From: Anthostomella pinea
Taxonomy: Eukaryota > Ascomycota > Sordariomycetes > Xylariales > Xylariaceae
DNA length: 64,000 bases
Direction: 5' to 3'
NCBI GenBank assembly: GCA_963556695.1
Contig: CAUWAG010000006.1
Coordinates: 1,178,001 to 1,242,000, forward strand
Part shown: positions 33,138 through 43,244 of the stretch, one piece after another
How positions within the stretch are numbered: the first letter of the stretch is position 1
How the letters are laid out: each line of letters starts with the position of its first letter
Translations under genes and position numbers: made by a program
Notes under the pieces: generated by a model
Databases searched by the model: none
The model's input: only the letters and a program-made list of their open reading frames with translations
Told to the model about the DNA's origin: nothing

Positions 33138-34079
33138 ATGGCAGTGACCACCCTGACTGTGGAGAGACAAGCCAAGCTTGATCTGCAACAGAAGAAGAGG
33201 CCTGTGCGGCGAGACAGTGGCTACCAGTCACCCGACGACTCGCCTCTCTTGACCGTCCAGCTCAATGACGGTAACGAGATCCCCCAGATCGCCCTCGGCG
33301 TCTACAAGGCCCCCAACGGTCAAGAGACCGAGGATGCCGTGATAGCCGCCCTGGATACAGGCTACAGACACATCGACTCGGCGGCCAGATACGCCAACGA
33401 GGAAGCCTGCGGTCGCGCCTTGAAGAAGTGGCTTCAGAAGACGGGCACACCTCGCAACGAGGTGTTCGTGACAACCAAGCTGTGGGACGAGGACCACGGC
33501 TACGAAGCTACGCTCAACGCTCTCTGCGACTCTCTGCGCAAGTTCCAGCTCGACTACTTCGACCTCTACCTCCTACACTCCCCATCCGACGACAAGGAGA
33601 AGCGCCACCAGTCATGGAGGGTTCTCGAGACGGCGCAGAAGCTGGGCAAAGTCCGCTCCATCGGAGTCTCCAACTTCGGCGCATCGCACCTCGACGAGCT
33701 GCTGGCCGAGACGAGCGTCGTCCCGGCCGTCAACCAGATCGAGGTCCACCCCTTCTGCCAGCGGCAGGATCTCGTCAACAAGTGCCGCTCGCACGGCATC
33801 GTCATCGAGGCCTACTCCCCTCTCGCCCGCGGCAACAAGCTCGAGGATGCGCGCGTCCTGAGGATCGCCGAGAGGAACGGCAGGACTCCGGCCCAGATCC
33901 TCATCAACTGGAACGCGGCCCGGGGCAACGTCGTGCTACCCAAGTCGTTGACGACACACCGCATCAAGTCCAATATGGAGTCGATGGACTTCAAGCTCTC
34001 TGCTGAGGATATGGCGGAGATCGATGCACTTGGTGCTGAGAACTATGTTACCGGTTCCCTGCACCGATCTGAGGACTGA
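33138..34079 (+). CDS. Aldo-keto reductase
   Basis: An intact single-exon protein of 313 residues. Residues 1-35 are a polar leader with no clear targeting signal. The (beta/alpha)8 reductase fold follows from LLTVQLNDGNEIPQIALG. The catalytic tetrad of the family is complete: D80 (GYRHIDSA), Y85 (AARYANE), K114 (FVTTKLW) and H147 (LYLLHSP). The substrate/cofactor phrases VGVSNF-like (SIGVSNF), AVNQIEVHPF and AYSPLARG are present. The C-terminal LPKSLTTHRIKSNM is the NADP(H)-binding loop. It would reduce carbonyls to alcohols in the cytosol using NADPH. The physiological substrate cannot be read from sequence. It is preceded by the TATA-centred palindrome at 32955-32996, the only obvious promoter element. 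Confidence 0.95.
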   Translation: MAVTTLTVERQAKLDLQQKKRPVRRDSGYQSPDDSPLLTVQLNDGNEIPQIALGVYKAPNGQETEDAVIAALDTGYRHIDSAARYANEEACGRALKKWLQKTGTPRNEVFVTTKLWDEDHGYEATLNALCDSLRKFQLDYFDLYLLHSPSDDKEKRHQSWRVLETAQKLGKVRSIGVSNFGASHLDELLAETSVVPAVNQIEVHPFCQRQDLVNKCRSHGIVIEAYSPLARGNKLEDARVLRIAERNGRTPAQILINWNAARGNVVLPKSLTTHRIKSNMESMDFKLSAEDMAEIDALGAENYVTGSLHRSED

Positions 34080-34530
34080 AAGAGGCTCTTGGGCATAAGC
34101 GCTCACATTCACCATCTTCTCACCTGAGAAACGAAGACATTCGAGCACGAGTTCCGCCTTGAAAGAGGTTCCATCGGCCTTGGATTTTCCCATCAGCACT
34201 ATCATACCCTCAATCACTCCATACTTTCCGATCTCCTCATCCCTTAGAAGTTATGTTTTGCATGGGCAAGCGGGGCCTGGAGCATTGACTTAGCTGAAGT
34301 TTGGATTTACGACGACACGATATCATTCGCGGTACGGGCTGGGAGCATAGATCATAGATTCGGAATCCATATCTTAGACATGATTTAATGAAGCATCAAA
34401 AGCCGTTGCGTCTCAACTTTCTTTGTCCCACTAAAACACCAACCCCTATTTCAAAGCACCACACCAGTCACTACCACCCCGCCTCCCTCCAAGCGCCATT
34501 ACCACCGCTCCCGCCCTCTCCCCATCCTAC

Positions 34531-35200
34531 CTAGTCCTCACCAATATACCACTTAATGTTATGACCCTGACAAGTCATGGTCCCCTCCGCCGCGATCCCT
34601 CCCCCATGCAGCCCGCCGAACCGGTCTATCGCCCCGTCAATAATGTCTAGGATATCCTGGTTAGCCATACTGAAGCGAAGGTCCTCCGGCTCGCCGTCGC
34701 CGCGCGCGACGCTGAAGGCGCAGGTGTAGGCCAGCACTGGGCGATCGGGGGTCAGTGATTGCTCTCAATGAATACTTAACTGATTAGGTGGAGTGCGTGG
34801 ACTAGGGAGTAACTATAGGTGCATGTCCTGGGAAGCAGAACGCCTTTCGACACTCTTTCGACCCTTATAGCAACAACACAACGCCTAAGAAACGGACCAG
34901 AACCGGAAACGGGAACGGGAACACGCGATTCTTCAGTGAGGAGGAATATCACATACTGAGATGATGCGCCCCCGCCGGCTCGCCCGCAAAGTCGACACCC
35001 CAGTCCCCCGCGTCGCTGTTCACCCCGAAGCACGTGTCCTGGCATTCGCTCGTGGTCGGCGCACCCGTCGTCGCCGTGGTGGTGTCGTTGAATACCAGAG
35101 GGGTGCAGTAGCCCACGATGGACTTGTCGCCGTCGCAGTTCGTCGCTACGGTGGTGGCGGCTAGGGCGGCGAGGGTGGCGAGGAGGAAGGTGATGTGCAT
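34531..35200 (-). CDS. Small secreted six-cysteine protein
   Basis: Two exons (35200-34957 and 34736-34531) joined across a 220-nt GTATGT-CAG intron give 149 residues in frame. The first ~19 residues (MHITFLLATLAALAATTVA) form a signal peptide. The mature part has six cysteines, an even number suggesting three disulfides: in NCDGDK, GYCTPL, SECQD, TCFGV, YTCAF and MTCQG. It also has the coherent segments DAGDWGVDFAG and DILDIIDGAIDRFGGLHGGG. I do not recognise a named domain. Small cysteine-rich secreted proteins of this size in fungi include effectors and antimicrobial proteins, but that role is only a possibility here. The intron is longer than the others in the window. Confidence 0.72.
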
Positions 35201-36430
35201 GGTTGCGGTGGTGGTGTTCCTGGTCTTGCTGGTGGTGCCTTGTTGAAGGGGTAGGTGGGTTCAATGCGCTGAAGCCGAGATGGATGAGCTGCTGGAGTCG
35301 TGAACTGTGAGTTGATTCGTGAGTTGACGACGACAAGAAGCCCAGAACCCAGAACAGCGTGCCATATCAACCCTATTTATACCCTCACGAGTTCGGAATC
35401 ACAACTCTCCGCCGCCAATTCCCAAGAAGCCAGTTGTGCAACGCCAAACGTGACGGGCACCATGATCCATCACACGTCGTACCAACTGTGACCTTGGCGA
35501 CAGTATCTGCCAGTAAACCAACTGCGAACGAACTGTGCCGTTGAGACTTCCAAGCATGACCAAACCAGTCACAACCCCCCGGGCCAATGGCGTGGCCGCA
35601 GGGGGCCGTAATGTGACACGGCGCGATCCTGCAGGGTTGTCGCTACCGTGACTTCGTGTTCCCAACCCAGCAGATTGAGATGATATCGATGTTGTGGAAT
35701 CAATTCAGGCTCTGCCACAACCTTGAGCAAATAAACGATGTTTTTTTTTTGGTGGCTCATGGCTGAACTCTGTTCGTCTTCTCCCTCAACCTCAACGCCA
35801 CTAGCGATCTCGCTACCGTGATTCGCTGCCCAGTCTCTGTCACTTAACTCCCAACCCAGTGAATCGTCCGCGTGACACAGACGATCCTGTTGCTCGCTGC
35901 TACTCACCCACAGGTACTCACCGACTCGAGATCCTCTTGGGGCCGTGGATGATGGACATGGATTGGCTGGTCCTGACTCTTGGGGAGGGAAGACGTTGGT
36001 GATCCTCTGTGTGGCGCTGTTACCTGCGCCGCAATGGTGGCGGCGACAGGTCCGAGTGAGAAGCCGGGTAGACCGGAGGTTCAGTCAGCTAGGTAATGTT
36101 AGCGGATGGGCCGGGAGATCTCCCTGCACGGTGAACACTGATCTGGTAGAGATGCAATCACAGGGACGTGCTAGATAGGCATGAATGCGGGTTCCGGGGA
36201 TTCTAATCCATTAATCCTCACGACCACATACGTCGGGAACACGAAATTTCAACGATACTGGGGCCGTGTCTGGTCTGAGCAGCTGTGTGATGGGAGCATG
36301 TATGGTATTGATACATTACAGGTACGAGCATGAATACAACGCCACTCCCAGCCAGGTGATCGTCACTCGTCACTCGTCACTCGTCAGCAACTACCTCCTC
36401 AAAGCAACCGAGGTACTTCCAGGTTGTGCT
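35201..36430. other. Intergenic, no gene supported
   Basis: This is upstream flank of the small secreted protein gene. It includes a ten-T run near 35740 and a CACTCGT triplet repeat near 36364. No convincing reading frame was seen on either strand. Confidence 0.4.
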
Positions 36431-36613
36431 CTAGCTGGAGCTGCTATTCCTTTCCCCTCTAGCAAGCTCGTCCTCCAAAGCCAGCTTCTCGCACATGGCA
36501 CAGTTGGGTTCCCTTCTCCTCTCCTTGACCGTGTCGCAGTCGTTGTTCTTGCAGGGGAGGCGGCCGGTGTACGGCTTGCAGCCGCACTTATACGTGATGA
36601 TGATCTTGCACAT
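36431..36613 (-). CDS. Tiny cysteine-rich protein (60 aa), possibly zinc-binding
   Basis: The frame encodes 60 residues with seven cysteines (C2, C10, C12, C21, C26, C38, C41), including CxC (YKCGCK) and CxxC (CAMCEKL) pairs. It has no signal peptide, so zinc binding in the cytosol or nucleus is more likely than disulfides. The protein at 37174-37395 has similar Cys spacing and a matching CxxC followed by a charged helix, which supports both as real paralogues. The frame is short and lacks other support, so confidence is moderate. Confidence 0.5.
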   Translation of the reverse strand: MCKIIITYKCGCKPYTGRLPCKNNDCDTVKERRREPNCAMCEKLALEDELARGERNSSSS

Positions 36614-37173
36614 TGTGGCGAGTGTTTGGGGACCAAAGCTCGGGTGGTTGTGTTGGTTTGGTTTGTTGGCTCGCTGGTTGGCTGGGGACTGTGCTGAGGC
36701 TGGTCGCGAGATGCTCGAGTTGGTTGGAGTGGCAGTGTCTCGGTATTGGTTGCGGCTGAGTCACGGAGGCGCTCAGGTATGCGGTGGATGTGTTGTTGGT
36801 TAGCAGCAGGGTGACTGACAGAAGAGCTGGAGGATACGGTGAAAGTGTTGTTGGTAGGTAGGCGCGTTATAGGGATCCAACGAAAAGGGTTTGAAGATAG
36901 ATGTTTGGCGAAGCTCGCGTATGACAACGTATCTCATTGACTTGGTGTTTTTGTGTGTTGCACTTTGCCGCGCATTGACTCCAGCTGACACGACAGTTGT
37001 CAATGAGTTGGGCGTCTATCGTATTCGGCACAATGGTATATGCTCTCGTATTGACATTCCCATCCAACCACAATGGTGTCGGAATTGCAGGTATGTGTCG
37101 GGCAGCGAGCAGAGGGCAGAGGGCAGAGGGTGATGGTTCTTCGTGCCCATTCACGCAAGTCTGGGTTGGCTGA

Positions 37174-37395
37174 TTATCTGGCAACGCGCCAAATCTTGTC
37201 CAGAACAACCGGGGGGTATTGACAGGTCGGCACCCTCCTCAGCTTGTTGATCTCCTTCACCTCGTAGTAGCAGTTGTCACAGAGTACCAGCTCCGGGTCG
37301 CGCTTGCCCACGATCCCGTCTGTGCAGATGCCTAGCTTCCCCGATGCCCTATTGCCGCATTGACATTGGCACTTTCGATCTTTGGGCTTTGCCAT
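37174..37395 (-). CDS. Tiny cysteine-rich protein (73 aa), possibly zinc-binding
   Basis: It starts MAKPKDRKCQCQCGN at the ATG at 37395; an upstream in-frame ATG at 37593 gives an implausible leader. Cysteines fall at 9, 11, 13, 24, 39, 42 and 58, arranged as CxCxC, a lone Cys, and a CxxC (LCDNCYYEVKEI). There is no signal sequence. The pattern parallels the neighbouring 60-residue protein, suggesting a tandem pair. The function is unknown. Confidence 0.5.
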   Translation of the reverse strand: MAKPKDRKCQCQCGNRASGKLGICTDGIVGKRDPELVLCDNCYYEVKEINKLRRVPTCQYPPVVLDKIWRVAR

Positions 37396-37709
37396 TGGTA
37401 GGTGTATAGCTGGAGAATGGACGAATGCTGTTCGGTAACTTGGGTAGCTGGGCTTGGTGAGGAGGTCGTTGCAGGGAAAGCGGTCTCGGAACCCGAGACT
37501 CGACATGGCCTTCGGTAATGGACTGTCCTTTGTCGTTGTATGATTGATGTGATGAGGCATGTGCACAAAGGCTCCAAGTATCACGATTATCAAAGGCGCA
37601 GATCTAGTTCAGTGAATGTCTCGGCGGCCATCGCAGATCGTAGAATTTACAACAAAGAAACACTAGACGCGGCAACCGTAAATCAGAGAACAGACAACGG
37701 CACCATCCG

Positions 37710-38252
37710 TCAAACCTCGAGGGCCGGCCCGTGATCGTCATAGATCGGGTCCCTCGTAAACCACGGTAGCTTTCCGATACTCCGCACCTTTGACTCCTCC
37801 CCTTTCTTGCCGTAGCACATATCCCAATTGCAACCCTTGGGATAGCTGCCCACCATCTGGAAGCCGCCTCCTGTCGTGAGGTCCTCCAGCAGCCTGTGGC
37901 CTACTCCGGCGGGAATCACAAGCACGTCGCCCTTCTCAACCACCTTCTCGACTTTGCCGGAGTTCTCCTCGCCGCCGAAGCACAGCTTCGCCTTGCCGTC
38001 GCTGACGCACAACACCTCGTGCGCCGTGGAGTGGAAGTGCGTGGTGCTGTACATGGTGAAGCGCCATTGAGGCTCCACGACCCCGACCGAAGTGAGGTGT
38101 GACTCGATGGCCGAGGCTGTGATCGATGCCGGTGGGAAGGCCGCGTGGTAGTGCAGAAGAGGCTTGTTCTGGATGCTGGTGTTGGGTATGAGATTGTGTG
38201 CTGGGATCTGGTGTCGGGAGACTCGTAGAGATGCCAATGGATTGGGCGCCAT
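37710..38252 (-). CDS. Cupin-domain protein (YjlB-like)
   Basis: An intact single-exon protein of 180 residues with one cupin barrel. Motif 1 is HFHSTAHEVLCVSDGKAKLCFGG, providing His/His/Glu metal ligands. Motif 2 is GDVLVIPAGVGHRLL, with the fourth ligand His. The C-terminus (GSYPKGCNWDMCYGKK, LPWFTRDPIY) matches the layout of the YjlB-type uncharacterised cupins found in bacteria and fungi. There is no signal peptide. The enzymatic role is unknown. The gene is followed by the tiny Cys-rich proteins on the same strand, with no evidence of co-regulation. Confidence 0.9.
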   Translation of the reverse strand: MAPNPLASLRVSRHQIPAHNLIPNTSIQNKPLLHYHAAFPPASITASAIESHLTSVGVVEPQWRFTMYSTTHFHSTAHEVLCVSDGKAKLCFGGEENSGKVEKVVEKGDVLVIPAGVGHRLLEDLTTGGGFQMVGSYPKGCNWDMCYGKKGEESKVRSIGKLPWFTRDPIYDDHGPALEV

Positions 38253-38879
38253 GGTGGTCGATAAGTTACTGGCAAGCCTTAGTGCCAGAGAAGAGCTGGG
38301 GAGCTGGGAAATTCGTAAGGTTGATTTTAAGTCGCGCGTGGATGTTTCGTCGAGCTCGAGCGAAAGTCACATCATACCGACGTCATCAAGACTCAAGACT
38401 GCAGTGGCCGTAGCAAACTGGATGAGCGGTGCTGGGTATGTGAGGTTTTGGGATCGCGCCGCAACGGCTTTGCGGATGGTGAGTCGGGTATGGCAGCACA
38501 GGAGAATTATGGCGGCATTGAAATGGAAGGTTTTGCGTTGGAAAGGGTTGAGGGCATCGTACAGCAGGACGTCGAGGTGCTACATATGGGTGTGGCTTAG
38601 TACTGCCGCTTGCAAGCGAGGTGTCCGACTCCACCTTACATTTACACACACACACATACAATTCTTAGCTGGCGCCAGACAACCTGAAGTAGAGCACTAG
38701 GTAGATCGGATACTAGGGAAATAGAAACTCCCATCCTTTGGGCCATGTGCACCCCATTGCCAGCGCAGCTCGCATCCCCGCTCGCCCGTGAGGCTTGTTA
38801 GACAAAAGCCAGGACTGAGGGAGGAGATCTTGCGTTCCCCCTCTCTACTTGGACACGCATTGCGACCCATCTTCCAAGC

Positions 38880-39344
38880 TCAAGCGAATTCAGTAACTGG
38901 GATGTCGAAGTCGTTGTTAACGGAGCTCAGGTAGCCCGAGGTGCCCGCGGCCGTGTCGTTCATCCCGCTGGCGCCGACGAAGGTGTGCTTGACCGTGTAG
39001 GTCTTGGCGGTGAAGTTGAAATGGATCGTGGCCCAGGACTCGACGGGCTGCGGGTGCTCCCACGTGCACGGCACGGTGGGAGGGCGCAATTCGCCCGTCG
39101 CGTCGTCGATGTAGTGGTCCGCGCTGATGGCGGACGCGGCGCAGCTGACTTCGAGCTCGGGCGCCCCTGGGAGGTAGCCGGCCTGTGCAAAGAGGCTGAA
39201 GCTCCCTCCGTATAATTCGTAGCTGTAATGGTTCTCGACGTTGGTCGCGGTCTAGGTGTAGTATATTTCTCGGTTCGCGAGCAGGGGGCTGGCGGTTGCG
39301 AGGACGGCGAGGCTCGGGATGGTGGCTAGGGACGAGATCCGCAT
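38880..39344 (-). pseudogene. Small secreted protein with one in-frame TAG
   Basis: The ATG at 39344 begins a signal peptide (MRISSLATIPSLAVLATA). After REIYYT there is a TAG (39252-39254), and the same frame then continues to 38880 as a coherent secreted-type protein: VENHYSYELYGGSFSLFAQA, LEVSCAASA, VPCTWEHPQPVESWATIHFN, and TYTVKHTFVG. Without the stop it would be 154 residues. The layout (a lone SC, then CTW and a beta-rich C-terminus) is loosely like the AA1-like small secreted fold, but I am not sure. A CAG-to-TAG change in CpA context would explain the stop; no splice signals remove it cleanly. Confidence 0.6.
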
Positions 39345-39747
39345 TTTGTAGGACGAACTGGGTGGTATGATTTCAGGGGTTGGTGGTTGAGGATGTACTG
39401 GTTGTTGGAGGTGGGTAGGATCTGAGGATTTTGGTGGTCTTGTATTATTCTTTTTGGCTCTCTTAGTTGGCGGCCATCCTTTCACATACCTCTTGTTTCT
39501 GCGCCCCCTTTCTCCAACCGCGGTCTTGAAGAGGCCTCGTATTCCGAGGGTGTTGGCTCGGCCGAGCATCAATTTGCGTCGTGGCGTTACTCGACTCAGG
39601 TCACTAGGGGAAATGTGCAGAGAACGTCCAGTCAGTTCGGCGAGTCGCTGCCGACCTCGACACAACGAGTTGTTCAGCAATAGTAAGGATGGGCTTCCCG
39701 ACAAAACTCGCCAATCGGCTGACGGGCAGGCTGCAGGTTGCGTATGG

Positions 39748-39798
39748 GTTATCAGATCATTCAAGTTATCAGATCATGCAAGTTATCAAATCATGCAG
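39748..39798 (+). repeat. Three 17-bp tandem repeats
   Basis: Three head-to-tail copies of GTTATCAGATCATGCAA (with one or two changes) lie upstream of the broken secreted-protein gene. The spacing and the GATCAT core could reflect either slippage or a reiterated protein-binding site. Confidence 0.8.
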
Positions 39799-40525
39799 GC
39801 AACAAGATCAACGGTCATGAGGATTTTCATATTTCCGAGGCGCCGGGAACCAAGAGACCCACGACCCCTATCCACCCCTTTTGTGATGCATGCTTCGGTC
39901 AAGAGAAAATAATAGAGAATGTCATGTGGTATCAATGATTTCTAGGGCCCTGGTCGGCTGCGGAGGATGACCTGTCAGTATTGAAGACGTTCAGTCAAGA
40001 GTGAGCGGGTTGTCTGGAGCGTCACTGGAAGTGAGACACGGGCAAGTCAAGGGAGACGAAGGGCGCAGGGTACCTTCCGTTATATTTTCCGGCTGGATGA
40101 GCAATTGAAGGATGCAGATGGTTAAACTAGCACGGACAACTCACCAGTCATGTGTGAGTACCCGTCAGTCACTGACAGTCAGGCTGCCACTATTCAACAC
40201 ATCGTTACGATGAGGCCTTTATTCTCACGAGAGTGGCGGCGCATACTCAAACCCCTCCGTAGTATTGCGTGCATGGAAATAGGAGGATGGTCATCGAGGT
40301 CGTTCAGGAGATCATTCAGGCAGAGGCACAAGAGCACATAATCTGGGGTGAGACAATATGTATTGCTGTAGCGTTGGTGCTAGATCACAGCATGACGCCG
40401 ACCCTGCTGTCCTGCAACTGAAGGCAACTGCTCAAGTCGCCATGTGTCAATCGGAAGTCGCAAATCGTACCGACCAGACAACCAGCCTCATCGTACCAGT
40501 CCTCAAGGCGAAGTCGATGGAGCAT

Positions 40526-41097
40526 CTACATCTTGTCAAGACGATCCTGCGCGCTCTCCTTGGCCTCATCCGAAACTCGAGGGTTGTTGAGGGTACTGCA
40601 TATGAATCAGCATAAATCACGACGGAAGTATAGCGAGAGGTAACTTACGCCTTGAGGCCACGAGCGACGTTGGCGGGGTCCTTGCCAGTGTCATCACCAG
40701 TGTCAAGACGATCCTGCGCGCTCTTCTTGGCCTCGTCCGAAACTCGGGGGTTGTTTAGGGTACTGCATATGAATCAGCATTAGGTATCCAGAGTCAGGTG
40801 AGCGTGTACTTACGCCTTGAGACCACGGGCGACGTTGGCGGGGTCCTTGCCAGTGTCCTCGCCAGTGTCCTTGCCGGTGTCGTCAGACTCCTTGGCAGTG
40901 CTGCCGCCAGTGGAGGAACCTGCCGAGTGTTAGCGACTCCAAAGTGAACATCTGGTCGGGATATGAAGCCACTTACCGGTGGTCTCGTTGTATTCCTGCT
41001 CGAGGACCTCCTTGGAGTGCTGCTTGGCCTCGTCGGAGGTGTTGGGGTTGCTCAGGTTAGCCTTGTGGCCGGCGATGACACGGGACTCGTCAACCAT
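40526..41097 (-). CDS. con-6: Conidiation-specific protein 6 (CON-6) with tandemly duplicated exon
   Basis: Four exons (41097-40977, 40919-40814, 40762-40649, 40595-40526) give 136 residues. The introns are 57, 51 and 53 nt with GTAAGT donors and CAG acceptors. Three CON-6 repeats are visible: VIAGHKANLSNPNTSDEAK, VARGLKATLNNPRVSDEAKK, and VARGLKATLNNPRVSDEAKE. The linkers are rich in DTGKD. Exons 3 and 4 start with almost the same sequence, and introns 2 and 3 end in the identical ATGCTGATTCATATGCAG. The second and third repeats are therefore a tandem exon-intron duplication of about 167 bp. CON-6 family proteins are small hydrophilic proteins made during conidiation and stress; the biochemical role is unclear. 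The start is the only ATG giving the first repeat. Confidence 0.93.
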
Positions 41098-43244
41098 GGT
41101 GATGGACGTTGGTTGGACGAACGATCTGAGTGAGTGGCTGGGTTTGTGTGGATGGATGAGTGAACGAGGTCTCAAAGCTGCGTGGCAGGTTTCTGGTTGT
41201 TGTTGTTGTTGTGGAGGATGAGAGTGAAGAGGGATGGAGGTTGGATTGCTGGAGATGTTCAGCTGCTCGGGTTTTTATACATGGAGGGAGCTGCACTAGC
41301 CGGAGCATTTGAAGCCTGGCCGGAGCATTGGCGAAGGCGAAACCAATAATCATAATTATGACGAAATCATCAGGCAACCGATCTGCAGGCAACCACCTCA
41401 ATCTTGAATCTTTGAAGTTTGGTTGATGACTCTGGAAATCGGGAAGGTGCAGATGTCTAGCTGGCAGCACGTCGGGTATGTATCAGGAAGACGGGAGCCC
41501 CACAGCATCACATGCAGCACCATGACGTTCGCCAAACGGAAAGAACCTTGGAAATGCAAACGGTTTGAACAAATAACTTGCAGTGGAACAACCAGTGGTT
41601 CAGTGGCGATGGCAGTCAATTACATGCAATTTTGATTCAACGCTAGGAGGTCTAGCTGGTTTCACCTTTTGGCAGATGACCAAGATATTAGAATTGGCAA
41701 TACCGAGCGACCTGTTCATGTTGAAGCAATGCAGAGAATCAGGATACTCTATCCATTTACCCCAGACCGAAGAGGTAAGAGGTCTTCCTGGTGCAACGAC
41801 CCGACACTCCAACACTCCAAACAGAACCCGTGACCTGGCCGGGCCATGCTGGATCAAGCACAAGCACGTCGTCCAACACATGTCTCAGACATGCAGCTCA
41901 GATTCCATGTCATAATTGCCCTTTCAATCGTCCTCACCTCTATAGACATTTGTAGGAGAATAAGTAGTCCTTGCCGGCAGAAGGGGCATGTGAAGTAATA
42001 TGAGTCCGAGCCTGGGTCGTTTGATAGTAGCTTCAGCCAGTCATCCTAACGAATATCACGTTGCAGGATATAGCATTGATGGAGACGTATCAATTCCGAT
42101 TCCATACCTGGGGATACCAGCGTAAGCTACGAAGCTGTCGTCTGCGGCGTCATACCATATCCGTATCTAGTATATGCTCCTCCTGACAATACAAAGGCTC
42201 ATATGTGTCACCTTCTGATCTTAGCTTCCACTCATCCATGAGCTCTTCGGCAGCACGCTCGTCGTGTCTCATTCCCGCCTGCAAGCTGTTCTGTTATACT
42301 CAGCTAGTCCGTGACTTATCCCTTGCATTGTGCCTCAGCAACCTGGTCCTCGGAATGATCGCATCTGTAGCTACGTAGAAAGACGAGGAGACCATGGCCC
42401 GGCTACATGCGTGCCCGGTAACTTACTAAGTAGGTGACTCAAGTCGCTGAGCCAGATCTCTCGTGACTTTCCGATATTTGGCTGCCTGTCTCGACCACGA
42501 GAAACTGGTTCCTGCCCGGCGGGGATCAATGAGGCAGGTCATATTCGTGCTGCCTTCCGAATCGCCTTGCCGGCGAAATGGATCCCCACCACCCCAGCAT
42601 GCCAACTGCCGGATTATGACTTTCGGTCTCATGGTTCACGTTTGAAAGACGCCTTCTCTTGAATGAAAACACCAGTTTAGAAAACGCGTGCGGACAAACT
42701 TAAAATGCCACCAAAGTGTCAGTAGGCAAGCCACTCGAGACCAAATTTTTTAGACACAGCTCTAGCTCTCGACTATTCGAAGCGTTGATTCACCCTATCA
42801 GCCAGTGCTTCCATTGAACCGCCTACCGCATCTCAACATAACAGTCAAGCATGGGTCGTCGCTCTCTTTTAGCGCCGGGAAACATGGGCAGCGGACTGAT
42901 ACGACAGTAGCGTGTCAGGTAATATCAAGCCTTTCAAGCCGATCTTCCTATCGCGGAGGTCTCTACTCTCCCAACTCGAATATGCAAGCGGCTAAGTATG
43001 AATCTCGTAGATTGACGGCGGGACTTTACGATAGAAATAAGGATGAGAAAGGAGAAATTCCATAAACGCTGGCGAAAAACAATCACTATATAGAATGTAG
43101 TTTCCAAGCCAAACCCATTGATATCACCCCACCAGGTTTCCTAACAGCTCTTAGACAGCTCAAAATACGCCAATCGAGCATGAGTTCAACCATCGAAGGC
43201 GCCCTGCCTGCCTGCCAACAGAGTCCATATAACCCAAGCTTCCC
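41098..43244. other. 2.1 kb intergenic, no gene supported
   Basis: This contains the con-6 promoter side (with a GTT/TTG run near 41200) and otherwise only short incoherent frames on both strands. No repeat pair or RNA gene was recognised. Confidence 0.4.

Noticed and set aside
33228..34006. Long alternative frames over the aldo-keto reductase and downstream.
   Set aside because: Shadows of a GC-rich coding sequence with no family features.
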